Source: Mastigias papua | Taxonomy: Eukaryota; Cnidaria; Scyphozoa; Rhizostomeae; Mastigiidae | Assembly (NCBI GenBank): GCA_964019165.1 | Contig: OZ025284.1 | Coordinates: 2,449,521 to 2,513,520, forward strand | DNA: 64,000 bases | Reading direction: 5' to 3' | Shown here: piece after piece, positions 46,155 to 61,100 of the stretch | How positions within the stretch are numbered: position 1 is the stretch's first letter | Layout of the letters: every line of letters begins with the position of its first letter | Program-made: the position numbers and the translations under genes | Notes under the pieces: generated by a model | Database searches by the model: none | Seen by the model: the letters and a program-made list of their open reading frames with translations, nothing else | What the model was told of the DNA's origin: nothing

Positions 46155-49100
46155 TCATCTTGCCACCACAGAATGAATGTGCATGAATTCCTCGGGCTGC
46201 AAAACTATTTTGTAGGTTCCAGGTTTGGCATTCGCATGTTTCACAGGAAATGACAATCGACCTACCATAATGGGATCAACTCGCTCTCCAATAACCTAAG
46301 AAAACCAATATTTGATTATACAAGATACAATGGCCGCAGCGTCACACTTGCATTGATAAATACTTGACCTACACAAGAGATGATAGTCATGGCTTCACAC
46401 ATGCACGTTGTGGTACTTCAGATAGCATTTAAAGTGCAGTGCAATAACTAAATTCTATGTTTACTATTCTGTGACATGCAATGGCACAGAGAACGGACCA
46501 CTATGGAATATGGTAAAGAACCACATGAAAGAACCTCCTTTTATGGACCTAGGCTAAAAAGGCTCTTATGAATAAATAATTTTGGGTAGGAGTTCATAAT
46601 AAAAATTTTGTCGTGCTCAGTTTACATTGAGAAGTGGTCTTCTTCTCTTGAAAGAAAACTTCCTGTTTTCTTACTGAACCAGTCAAGGTCAAAACTTTGC
46701 ATCTTGTGAATAATAACTTGAAATATTTTAGGGCACAGACTCTTAAAAGTTGTGGTTCTTTTATGTGAGTTTCTACTGTATATCTTTTACGAAGTGTCCC
46801 GTATTGCTTTTTGAAAAGGCACCAACAGCCAACAGCCACAACAACGTTTTCTATTCTTAAACGGAAAAAGAACCTGCATATTTCCTTCCCATTCTGCCTA
46901 CATCCGATAATACAATGGATAGGTACAAACTCATCTAGAAAAATAAAAGGCAGGACTGAGCCACATTAAGAAGAAAAGACATTCATTCAGCCTACCTTGG
47001 AATACTCGGGAGAGTAAAAATTCTTGCATGATGAAGCAATGCCAGCTCCTGGTAGCTCCTTCGTGATTACATCTCGTATTTTGTGTTGTAACTATCAAAA
47101 CAAATATGATAGAAATTACAGGATCAACATGGAATTTCATGAGATTCAAAGGTCTCTTAATTATAATCGTGCACGTATCATTTCCACAAATATAACACGA
47201 GGTATCTAAATTTCTCCTTCTTCAACTATGATGCACTAAGTGCTTCGGACAATGAAACGGAGAGATTAGAACGTGGATTTGAACCTGGGGTGCGGTGAGA
47301 GGAGCTCAGGGGATGAATCCAAATGGCAAAAGAAATCAAGTTTGTGAGAAACTCAGTTCCCCTTTTGCAACGAATGCATGCTAGTTTAGTGAATTCCTTA
47401 CTAGGAAATATGAAGCAACCCTTTATTATGGACTTAAGTATACGTCAATTACGTTCAATTTTTGAACAACCTTCCATGTATTTATATATGACAGTTCGAA
47501 TTAAGCATTGTATGTGGTTACGGGCGTGGGCCACAGCAGTGGCATACAGCATACCTCCCTCTTAACTTACTAGGAAGGCTCCCATGATTCGAGAGGAAAG
47601 TGTAAACAGATACACATAAATAAATTATTTGAGGGTGTAAGATGGACATAAGATGAAATATATAGAACATATGCACTGCAAACATTTTGTTTATTTGTTT
47701 TTCTAATTATCTGCTTATTTATTTTATTTCATATTCATGAGATGAAGCGCCACGATCTAGCAAGGAAATGCTCGTCAAAACAATATACTATTATATGTGC
47801 AATAAAGAGTTCGATTCAAAGATAGTTTTAACGTGTAAAATTCTGGTACACACTTGACAACGTTTACTCGGTATCAAAACATGTCCTCATTCACCGTGTG
47901 CAAAAATCAGAAATGCCTACTAATACTTACTCTGTATTTCCTAAGAGCTAGCTACCGTATCGATAGATTAAATTAGTCTTAATCAACACAAAGAAAAAGT
48001 AAGTGCACACTACAAAATTGTGCAAATATGAGGACAACTGAGTGAACAATCATGAGTGGTTTCTTGAAAAATGCATGACAGAGAGGGTAAATTCTCTCAA
48101 TAATAGATCAACTACTTAAAAATTCTATGTCGAAGCGGCATCGACATGAGAATCGAACAGAGAAATATGAACAAAAATCCAACGAAAGAGGTTGAGACAA
48201 CTTGGAAGCCTTTGAAATCCTTGACGTAGCAAACGAAAAGCAAGTCTGTCCAATAATAAGAAATTATTAATACTATTATTGAGAAATCAACAAAATTGGA
48301 TGGTAAATACCTCATCTTTCTGCTTTCTCAGCTTCAACAGTAAATCTTTCGTTTGAATCAACTGGTGTATTGGTGCCGCTATGCCTGTAGCAACGCCTGT
48401 TCCTAGGGTTGAATATTCCATTCAAAGTACAATACTACTATCAATACCCCTTACCCCAAATATTACTATCAATACCCCTTACCCCAAGAGCCCAAACATA
48501 CATGGTGTTAAATTTTTCAAACATTAAAAATTTATGACATCAATTAAGAGATATCATTTGACATATTAGACTGCTAATAGCCCTGCACAAAGGCGATCAA
48601 TTTAGATAGATTCCCAATAAAAGTCCTGACTGATATTGTGGGTGGAAAACAGACTCCAAAATGGGTTCATGAACAAGAACGTGGCCTGTTCCCGAAAAAG
48701 GTGCCAAGAGACTGCAACACTATGTATATATACTGGGATTCGTGGCATACCAAGTTACATGGAAAGGTCAACAACAACAGAAATAGATGGGAAAAACTAG
48801 AGGAAAAAAGAATATTTTATAAAATTTACAAAATTTTGGGGCACACGCTATTAACAAGGTAACGGTATTCAAAAGAGAAGCGTTCCTAAAATTCTAATCT
48901 TAGCATTGTATTCTCAATAGGTTTACTCGCCGTCTAGCTCGCCGAACAAAGCCGAACAGAGCTGAACAAAGTCGAGCCAGAGCAAAGCCAAACAAAGCCG
49001 AACAACGCCACAAATGGTACTGTTTTATTTCATTTAAATCCTTTACACAAGGAACAAAACCCTTCAGCATTAACTACAATAAACAATCTCAGGTATCTAA

Positions 49101-52100
49101 TAATGAACACAAACAATGTACAAATACCTGTTTAATACAGAGCTGTTCTAATATGGATTTGATAGAATTCATGTTTAACCAAAGTTTACAATTACATAAT
49201 AATTGATCCGAAATGGTTTATTTATGACAATTGATCGAACCTGACAAGAATTACGGTGAAGGGTGTTCCCTCTTATATATATGAAATGAAATGACATGCC
49301 AAAAAAGCCTCGAACAAACCTGGTTTCCTTTTGGTGATGTCAACAACTTTTGGGCAGGCGCATAGAGATTTTAGATTCTAAAAAACAATGTGATTAAAGA
49401 AAAATCGATACAACGAAAGAAAAGAATATCATTCAAAGAAATTAGAAGGGGAAGATTTGCTGTTAGGTTCCTGGCAGTATGTTAAAAACAACAAGCACCT
49501 CTGCTATCTCCAGCAAGATTCAAGCAAAGGCATGTGTGAAATTCATTCCGCAGCCACATGGCACAAGCTCATCTTAAAGATTATATGGCAGGTTCCGAAA
49601 GCTAGCCTTATTCAATTCAACAATTCCAAGAAATTTATTTCAATTCTTCCGTCAAAAAACCAAACAGCATGTCACAAAAATCTTAATTATAAAAATGCAA
49701 AAAAGAATTATTGCATGAAAAGTGGTGCAGTAGTAATTCTTAAAGTTATAACCATCGTTATTTCAACAAATTTGCATGTTGACTGAAAAAGCCCTTTGAA
49801 TCGTATTTCATAACGTATACAATGTCATTCGAAAATTTCTTAAGCTTATTATATATGAGAGGATTGCAATAAAATTGATTGAAACTTTCTCTCACAGAAC
49901 AACGCAAAATGAAAATATTTTACAATAGACTCATATAGGATTACATAGAATATATGGAACAGTCGATACTATAAGGGATTTATACATGCACTTCTCTCCG
50001 ATATAGTAAACAAAATAAACTCTCCTGAGATTGACAATAACGTTGAAACTGACTCGAAGAAGAATACTCACAGTAAGAAGATCTGATGTATCCTTGGCAA
50101 CACTGTTAAAAGTAACTGGAGCTTTAGCTTCTGTTTCCTGTGCTTGAGGCTCTGTTCTAATTGGCGGAGAAAAGATTTTGGGCAACGAAGCTAACTCCTC
50201 CTGAGGAACAAAAGATTTGCCTATTAGTAATAAATACATCTAGGCTCAAGCAGGTTCACAACAACAAGAAGGATACTGAAGTTGCTAAATAATAGCCAAA
50301 ATAGACACCTAAAGGGAAGAAAATAATGGTGGGGAAGATAAAGGTGGATAAGAAGCAAGACTAAAAGGTAACAGGACAATTCATAGAGGGGTACCTTAAA
50401 AACTGAGTGGGACACAAAAAAAGGTAAATGTGAGTCCCATGTACGATTCCGTACGTTGGGGGAGTGCCTGTTAGAGAGGACACTTATCCTGAGCCGCTGG
50501 CATAGTGAGGTAGGGTGACCAGTTCCTTTCCTCGCCGCCTTTAACTTCCCCAGTGTTGCCACCAGGTACCCAGTTGCAGCTGGGTGGACAGTGGGCGAAC
50601 TTCCCAACTATGATCCGACGGTTCGGCTCGAACCATCGATGTTTTGCTCAGCAGTCAAGCGCTCTAACCACTTGGCCACTCGCCCATGAGTGACACATGT
50701 ACGCATGCAAAAAACAGCGACAGGAAACAAACATATGTGACTAAGAACTACAAAGCCAAAATGCCAACAAAATTCATCGTTCATTCTATTGATGAGACTG
50801 TGCAATACAGTGCATATATTCTATGAATTATCTCCAAAAATTTTAAAACAGACAAGCACAGCTACAGTCCTAAGAATTAGAGAATCACGATACTTCATTA
50901 TGTGGAGTCTAGTTCAAAGCTCCAGCATAACAGTCAAGGGCAGGGTATCCAAGCTCGCAGTTATGCACGCTGCCGACATTAACTAAATTTGTAATAATAC
51001 TAATAATTATTGATGGGGAAAAGTACATAATTACTTTGGTGACAATGCGCTAGAGTAAACGAACCTTCAGTTTTCTCCCTTTTAGCCGAATGTTCTCAGC
51101 ACGTAGTTGGCTCAGAGCGGTCCTGAGTGATTCAAGCTACAAATCGAAAAGCTTCTTCATACTAAGACAATAGGAAATTAGTCGGTCGATCAAAGCTGAG
51201 ATTGATTGCTACCAGTTTATTTAATGGTTGGTGTCGAAGACAGAACAAGGGCAATTCAGATTGGCGAACATAACACATTTGAGTTGTAATCCTAGAGCAC
51301 AAGCACATAGTATCTGAGAAAAGATAACAATTCTGTCTCTATAAACACATCTCCCCTCTCTCAATTAAAAGCTTGTTCAGATAAACGTTGTTTTGGGATA
51401 TGCCTCTGATGTAAAAACAGCAACACCTTCCCTATCTATGTACAATAGTGGTTGTATATAATTTCTGCCCTGCACTTTATGGCAAATGATATATGCTGAA
51501 TTTTATAAGTTCCCTACCGTCTCAGTGCGGGTACGAGACAAAGTGCCTTGCGTTTGCTTTCTCCTAAAGTATAACTTCTACCCTTCTCACTCATTATTGC
51601 CAGACATTAAATGCGAGTCAAAAATTAACGTTTTGCTCGCTTTGACTTTTATTTGTTCTATTTCCAATATTTTAAATGAAAGTGCCTCTTATGGTGGGGG
51701 CTCCAATGACCCAGTGTCCATTCCTGCCATGATAGACACAGCAGATGCATTTCCCTGTTGTTCTCTGTTTCTATTTGTCATATACAAAAAAAGATGGACT
51801 TATCAAGAAAACCTGACACCTTTGTAAATTCACCTATCACAGAGCTTCTACATACAATTCCCAATAATTCAAGATTACTGACAACTCAATTCATGTCCAA
51901 ATACCATATCTAGTAAGCTATCCAGCATGTAAAAATTTCCAAATGCTGACAGAAGTTGTCTTGCAAAAATTACAAATATCATCATGAGGGTAAATCGTAG
52001 AATACCAAATGTGAGGATCCAGACCCCTACTGTTTCTTTCTCTATATATGTATCTGCAGCTTGTTTTCTTATTTAGCTTGGCAATGATGTTAGCATGACA

Positions 52101-55100
52101 ACGAGAATTCGGTCAATAAAATTATCAACGCTAGCATTTATTACTATCTACGAAAAGAAGAATAGTGCTATTAATTAATACCTGCCACTAAATTTAGGTT
52201 CTTAGCACACTGAATGAAATTCCCTTGGCCAAAGTTTTGTCTCATATTATCAAAAATAGGAATAAGATAAAATATACCTGTGCCAAAATGACGGGAGAAT
52301 CTTTTATTATTACTTGAAATGAACCACCAGCCTTACCTCCAGTTTTCGAGCCTACAAGTTGGAAATTACTTGAAATTCATATTCTCAACTGAAACAAGCC
52401 TGACGTACGTCTTAAGTCTGGTGCAACAAAAAAGGAAACACATAAAAACTTGGACAAAAGATCAAGTGTAATGTCACCAATCTCCTAAAGTTTCACAACT
52501 GCTGTTTTTCAAATGTGACATGTCGCGTGGGTCTCTAATACAAATAGTGCCAAATGACAGCACAGCTAATTTCACTGCAGCAACCCCACACAGAGCTACA
52601 ACAAGTTACATGTGGTGCAACAATACCTTTGTTGCAACCATCAGGCATGGCAGGCTTTAGAAATCTTTTGCAGTACTTGATAAATCCAACAGATTTGGTA
52701 GCTTCAGTCATAGTTTTCTGTATAAGTTTTCCCATTTAAAGATGATTATCAAACTAAATCCCAAGATATGATATCCTTCATAATCTCTATACGTAGACGA
52801 TCTCGGAACCCATATGAAATTGACGAAATCTAATATATGAGGGAATGAGAGAAAGCACTGAAGTATACCTTCTGTATACAAATAGTGAGAATATTAAAAA
52901 ATTATTAATTCAAAGTCATACCAGCAATACTTGGAAATCCAGAGCCACTTTGAGCTTGACGTGCGATGTCAGTTAGCAATGTCTTCTTAGAATATGCATC
53001 TAACCTCTTTTTCAAATCTTGATTCTCCTTTTCGAGACTGACGATATCAGCCTGAAGGCAGTCAAGGGTTTCTTCGTACTCCCTAAAGTAGGAAAATTAC
53101 GATGGTTTTTTAATCTATTGAACAAAAAATGTGCTGAATACGTCAAGTAAAACAGAGCCACCGGTCACTGATTTGTATTCGACAGGAGGAAACAGAAATT
53201 TATTGGTCATGTTGTAAGAAGAGATGGGTTGGGAAAGGTCGGATTAATGGAATCATGTTTGGAAGCTGTGGAAAAGACAGACCATAAACAAAACGCAAAG
53301 AGAACACAAGAGAACTGACGTTGATAAAGCATGGCGCATGTGCAGTCTAACCCATCCCGTAATAACGCCCCCGTTGCAACGCCTACCTCACCTTCCGCCA
53401 TTAATTATGTTGGAACATATATTTCAATAAGAAGCAAACCCAGCTATACCGCCATTCCCCCGTTGTCCATCATCCGCCATCAATTTTGCGGGGCAAACAC
53501 TTGAAAATAACCGGCTGACCACCGCAAAGTTGCTTTGACCTATTTTAAACCACAAAATTTTCAACTTGGTACCCTTAGCAACAATGTACATACTCATCTG
53601 AAACATTTCAAAGTCACTCTCTGATTGATGCTCATCAACATACATTCTAGTGATTGGTTGAGGAAAAATTTTTGTCATCAAGGGCATGATTTGATCTCGA
53701 GGGGAAGGAACAATTGTGCGCCTAAAGTTTTTATCACACAATATAACGCCAACCCCACTTTACCACCAGAATTTTGCAGGGACATTCAATGGCGTGATAA
53801 GGGGGTTTGACTGTATTTAGGAAGGCGCAAGATAGAAAAGAGTGGATAAACTATATGATGGATGCCAAGGCAAAAAAGCTATAATAATTTAGCAATTTCA
53901 TAACAATGAAATGTACAAATACAGGATTTCTGTGAAGCCGCACTCACAATGTCACTTGTAACAAAAACAAAAATTTCTTCATCACCAACCTAGTTTTTTG
54001 CATGTGCTCATTACAGGCATTTTCATACTTCTTATTCGCAGACTCAACTTTTGCATCGGCCTGAAGGACAGCACAAAAACATTCCTTTAGAAGTAAGGGC
54101 GTTAAAACTAGCTAAGCATACGCTAACACAAGGCAAAAGACACTGGACACGAAACAAGAGAGTATGACGGTCTCCAATATTTTATTGCCAGAATGAAGCG
54201 GTGGGTTATTTTCAAAACATTTCTTTGAGCACTATTGATTATTGCTGAATAAAAACAAATGTCAAATCGCTAATGTCTATGAAGTATGGGTACATGGAAC
54301 TGTTTACGATCTTGTACTCTGAATTCTGTCGAATTAATAATCAACATTGTTCACAAACTGTATTTACACTGATTTTTCCTGCCATCAAGTTTACGATAGG
54401 GTAGTGGTTCCCCACTGATGTTCAGATACCCACCGATGGTTTATTTTTCGTAAAGTTTGTCTTAAGAGGCAAGTACTATCAAAAGGGCCGCTCGTCATTC
54501 TTTAGCTACCTAAGTGGTGATGAAGTGAGTTTGCCGTACGAAGTTTGGAACTAAGGGCCTTAATTCTGGAAATAACAAAATAACCTAGAAAAGATCAGAC
54601 ATAATAAAGTGCTATGATATGTCTCCTAATATATGATGTCACTGAGGTTCAAAGTATTGATACTCAGCATAGCTGCCAAATCTTTGAGAACCCTGTCAGG
54701 TCTAATTCCTCCCAACCTAATTGACGAATCATCATGCGGGATTCTGACCACACGTGCTAAGACTTGGCCCATTTTGCATGATGATTGGTCAATTACGTTA
54801 GGAGAAAATAGACCTGACGGGGCTTTCAAACATTTGAAGGATATGCTCTGATAATAAAATCAATTACCAAGTTTATGCAAACATACTTCTATTAGAAGAA
54901 ACAGTTCGATTGAAATGATTCTCCGACATATGAAAAAATCAAAATATTGAAACAAATAACAAGGAAGTCTATTTTCAAAAGTTAAGATATCTAAGCAACT
55001 TTGTCATTATACCTCATTTGCAGCATTGTCAGCTCTCTTCTCCAACAAGCCAATACGAATATTTGCCGCACTAAGCTCTTCGGCCTAAAAATAAGAATTC

Positions 55101-58100
55101 GTGAACAGAATCTTTTACATTTGTGAAACAACAAAATAAGACAGTTATCTGCTTCAAATCTTGGATTTGACTGCAACCCAATACACTCTTTGATAGCGTG
55201 TACTTGTGATCTCTTTGAAGTCTATCTGCAAAAATCTTGATTTAACGGTACTGGACCTAATAGAACAGTGGGTAAAATGAAAAAGCAAGGTGATATTTGA
55301 AAATGAATGGAACTGAATCACTAAGCTTCCATCTCGACTCTAGATTTCAACTGCTTACTTTCATTTTCATTGCTTTCTTCACTTCCATTAAATCTTGCTC
55401 CCTCGATTCTATCTTCTCTTCTAATTTGGTAGTAATGGACAGCTCTTCTTTGAATGCCTTTGCTCTTGTCAAATACGGCTGCTCAGACTAAAGAGAAGAG
55501 AAGTGTACATAAAGCCAACTTAAGATTTAGACTTGTATGAACATGTGGGCGACAGGTAGGCAGTCCTGGCCACCGATGAGGAGATTCAGCTCATAAAATG
55601 TTCAATCCTTCTATCTTGCATAGTACTAGCCTACCTCGACATAGCGAGCCCGCAGTTGAATTATTCAGAGAGTGTCCAGAACGTAAAATTACCAGGAATT
55701 AGTGACCAATGTCTGTTTAAATTTCATGGCCTGTGCACAACGTGCCAAAAGGCTATCACATGATTTGCTATCGAATTACTATATCAACACTAGACATGGC
55801 ACCATCGCATCTCATAAAACAATTCGAAAAACTTAAAGTACCTGTAACTTCAGGCTACTTAATATTTACTGAAAAAGAGGCCCACCGTCTTTGAAGGTGG
55901 CTCCGCATCGTATTCCCCTTCTTGCAGTTTGATTGCCACGCCGGATAAGCAAAGCAATATCTTCTTAAAACTGTCACTGTCGGAGAAAAATAAACAGATG
56001 CCATTATAAAATTGAGTAACTCCTGAGCAAGAAGATTTTGTCACTTCAACCAACTGAAACTTTGAAAACTTGCACCATACTAAATGCAAAGATAATATAT
56101 ATACAAAAGACAGCGTACACAGAAAATTTACACAGATTATCACACACTGACACACAATTGTCTCCTCAATTTTAAAACTGTATTTCGTTATAATACATGG
56201 TAAATATGTTTGGTAAAATTTATACTGAGTTGTAGTAATTTAATTTCGCTGGCAACTTTCTCGTTAAACATAATTTTCACTTTATTCATTTCAAATTCTA
56301 CTACAAAACTTTTGACATAACTCAATAACAAACATATACGTTTTGATTTCTAATAAACAGGGGGGGGATTACTAGAACCCCACTTCTTATTAATTCTGGG
56401 GACCAGGGCGTGAAAGACAAGAAAGATGATGTAGAATAAGCCATTTTCACCGGATTATTTCGTGACGATATTTAAATAATGCCAAGATATCTGAGTCTAA
56501 TATATGCAATGTGTTGATACTATGTCTAATACAATCTTATTTTATACGTAATCAGATATTTTTAGAAAGTTTCAGTCCCCCTTTCCCCCTTTATTCCAAC
56601 CTCCCCCGCTTATTTGAGACCAAAAGCATAGAAACTTAAACAACGCAGTTGAACTCTTCAAAGAAATGCTTTCAAAGTAGACAGACTATGAAATCAGAGT
56701 CCTCATTCTGGTTTCTCATTTTGGGTAATACAAATCCTTGTTCCACCAGATGAGCTAAAATAATTACCAACAGATAATTAATTGTCAATTCTATAGAAAT
56801 TCTTTGATTCACATTTAGAGATAGCATCAGTACGCTAAAGGGGGTTGATACTATAAAATATTACGGTGTGGACTCACAAATATATCATTCACTTCAAATG
56901 TTCATAGGCAATTAGAAGAGTGAGTTAAAATGCTTGATGAAACTATTACCTGACACAGTCCCTTGGGTCATAATCATCCTTCTCATAAACAAGCATAACA
57001 CAGTCCCATGCAGACTCCTCCAGCTGTCCACTTAGCAACACTTCGCCCTCTTCAAAATAAAATTCAATGCAATTTAGAATACATTTTTATGGCAACCAAG
57101 AAAGACGAACAATCATTGCGAGTTTTGATCTTTAACAATGGCATCTATACCATGGCACCTAAATGGGCAAAACATAAATCCTTATAGGTTTCAACGCTTC
57201 TTGAAATGAGTCTCACACAACTGCCATTGTAAAGGAACATAAAATTTATGCAATAGACCACGTGTACATTACGTAATGCATAAGGCATTTCACCGACCGA
57301 TCATACTTATAACAAGACACGACACGAAGTGTAGGCTAAAAATTCGCACGTTATTTTACCAAATGAAATGAATGATTGAATTACAAAACTTTCAAAACAC
57401 TGTTTGTCAATAATACTGTTGGAAAGCATTTTGAAAGTCTGTAATATTGTCAATATTTTATGAAAACATACAGGTTTGCTGACTGCTTCCCTGTGAGCAA
57501 CAGCTCTACGGAGGAGCTTAGGTTAGGCGAAGTGTCATACTCACCAGTCAAAGAGCCTGCCTTGTATGATGAAACATTAGTCAGCTCTTGGATCATTCTC
57601 ACTAAATTCCCTTGGACTGAGAGTATCTCGTCAAGTTCGCTCATAACCTTAAGAGAAAAAGGACATAGGTTGTTGAGCCATCAACATCCGGTAGTGTAAA
57701 AAAGACAAAGAGCGCGAGAGGCAAATACATGGATCAGCATTACCGACCATCACAGAGAACCATAAAAATCAGAATGTAAGTTTAACTCTCTATATGAAAA
57801 TATTTGAGAAAGACTCTAACTATAAAAAAATCTCTGATCCTAGAGGGTTATTTACTGAATTGACTACGTCTCTAACATAAACGACATAAAAGTTAATCAC
57901 TGCTGTCATCGAATCAGAATCAAACAGCACATTTCTCACGATGCTAAATTTCTCACCGTCTGTGGGTATTCAATAACACCTTTTTCATCTTGTGGCATTT
58001 TCCTTTTTATCTTTAGGAAAAATAAGAAAAGGTCAATAAACTTTTCAAAATATCAAACAATAAAAAATTAGTGAATTCACTAATTTATAAAAAGTAAATT

Positions 58101-61100
58101 TAACTGCCTTGCATAAAACTAAAATACAAAAATAGCTATGAAGAGCGTCTTTTAAGATAACTGGAACAAAAATTATCACAAACAATCTAACAATACTATT
58201 GGACTCTATAACTTTCGGATTTAAAGAGACAACAGCTGCTCCAGTGCATACTTAAATAACAAATGACTAGTCTGTCGGCACTACAACATCTCACTAGTAG
58301 GCAAGTGGCACTGCAGATTTTTACTAATGGTACAATAGAGCTTCACTAGTGAATAAGCGACAATTCAGAATTTTACTAGTACATAAATGGCACTGTAGAA
58401 TTTTAACTGTACCAGTAAATAAATGGCAATATAGAATTTCAACTTTACTAGTAAATAAATCGCATTACAGAATTTTACTAGTACTAAATAGCATTACAAA
58501 TTTCTACGTTTACTAGTAAATAACTGCACCACAGAATTTTACTAGTAAATAAATGTCACTGCAGAATTTTATTAGTAAATAAATGGCATTACATAATTTC
58601 AATTTTACTAGTAAATAAATCAAAATTCAGGATTTTACTAGTAAATAACTGACAGTACAGAATTTTACTAGTAAATAAATGGCATTGCAGAATTTTAACT
58701 GTACTGGTAAATAAATGGCAATACAGAAACTTAATTTTACCAGTAAACAAATGGCATTACATAATTTTAAGTTTAGTAGAAAATAAATGGCACTGCAGAA
58801 TTTTACTAGCAATTAAATGGCAAAACAGAATTTCACTAGTGAAAATGGCACTATGGAATTATGTTAATAACTAAATGGCACTACAGAATACTACTGATAA
58901 ATAGATGGCACAGATTAACACATTGCAACACAATACAACACATTGCAACACAATATAAAACAACATAATACAATAAAATACGTCCTATTGGATCACAAAA
59001 TATCATACACAAAATATGCAGAATACTGGGACAAATTAGATGTACACTAAGCAGACAGCTAATCAACAAAAATTGATATAAGTCAAGAAACGAATCAAGG
59101 AACAATTTGAACCGATTGTACCTTCTTGCAAAGTTGCTTCACTTCCATATTTCGAAGCTCAATTGCTGCCAGGAGTGTGATGAACTTACTAGTGTCATCG
59201 CAAGACTTAAAAAATGAACATAATATATGAATGAGTGCTGGTCTAAAAGAGTAAACAAGAAGTCAATTCTAATGCATTGTTATCAGTGTTTCACTAACAG
59301 CAGTGCTTTCAAATATGGATCAACAAATACATCATCAGACGACTAAGCCATTTTTCGTCAAGTTGTCTGAAAGCTTTGTAACGCAGCTTCTTTTACAAAG
59401 CTTTGTAATTTAAATTCTGTGTTTATATGAGAAGCTATTTCTCCGGGTCAAGTGAGATCCTGCTCTAAGCCTGCTAGGTCTCATGTCAGCTAGGGGAACC
59501 TTCCCTATATATACGCCCTTGGAAGTGGCTGGAATGTCGGGTGAAATTAGCACATGTGCGCAAACGCAAGTTCACTTATCACAAAACGATAGCGATAAAA
59601 TCACATACTAAGGTCAGAAGGACAGCTTGGAGGTGGGATAAAAACGAAGCCATGAGCTTGAAGGTGAGGTGGAAGTTGCATGCACGCATGCAGTGATTTC
59701 ATCCGACTTGCATGGTAATAGGTTGGATTAATTCAAGCATGTAAATAGGCCCTAAATGGGCGTAACAAAAACTTCTTGTTCTACACAACATCCCTTTGAA
59801 AGCCCCTTCAAAACACACAATCAATCCTACCTGAGCCAAGCCGCGTAATCTCTGAGTGTCAACAGACAAACATTCAGCTCCACTGTTCAAAATCTTAACT
59901 GCATCATTAAGAAATTCTGTCTGTGAAATTGGATGTGACCCCAAATGAAGGGAGTATAATGCCTGTGGTGAGGTAAAAAAAAGTCCCATTGAAACTTGGG
60001 CGAAAATATTTAAGTGAGTAAGTCCTACTACCGTCCGAATCCAGACTATTCCAGAATACGATAAAACAAGATGACTTTAAAGCACTAAGAAAATATGCAG
60101 TAAATACAAATTTCTTTCAAACAATTGATATAATACCAGAACTGCGACGAATAATAGACACATTTCATCGTCTTTTATATATGTATCAAATACATGGCAT
60201 ATACGTACTATTAAGCTAAGACATATCCTGTTAAGTCCTGTGTCTTAGCTTAACCGTATATGTCGCTTTTTTGATATATCTACAAAAGATGATGAAATGT
60301 CTCTATTATTTGTCGCAATTCTGGTACTAAAGTTCATCATCAAGCTGCGCTTTCCTACAACCAAATCAATTAATAAAATAATGAGCTAAGTTAGTAAACA
60401 GGAAGCTACAATGCTACAAATTTGAATGCATACAAATATGCGTAAAAATAGTGGATTGACCACAAACGAACACAACTGACATTAAATGCGTCAAAAAGTG
60501 ACGTAGTATTAAAACTGAGAGGGAGTTTCGAAAGGGTAAGGCCATGACAAACCTTAAAATGCTTAACAGCTTTTTCCAATGGCTCCAAGGAAACAGTGTC
60601 ATCCAACTGAGACAGAAACAAAATGGTAGTTAGATGACGTAGATTCGACTAGTTAAAGCTTTCTACACGATGGGTCACATGTCATTTTGGGTTGTTCATC
60701 GTAAAAAGATATGAAACTAATGAGGAGTCAAAGCTGAAAATCACAAAGATATTATTTATCTATACGAAAAGTAAAATTGCTGTAAGAATTATACCTGATC
60801 TTTTGTAAGTAGATTTATGAAGAAATCAATGCATTTTTCGTCCGATACCAGTTCAGGATACTGCGCAGATATTCTCGTAAAAACAGACACATCACAAGAC
60901 TGTGCAGCTCTTGAATGGATGATAACAAACGCAATTGAATGTTTCAATATATATGAAATGGACCAATAAAATATAAGAAATTATGAAGTCAAATCAAAAT
61001 ATAAAGAGAAACAGAACCACCAAACTAATTATAAAATTACTAAAGAGTTATTGCAGTTACTATAAAACAACCAAAATCAGACAGGCTCACTTCTGACTAA

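Noticed and set aside
50608..50805. tRNA gene on the minus strand
   Set aside because: A and B boxes are present, but the sequence runs on into a 190-base body shared with a second copy at 38937-39190, so it is a SINE.
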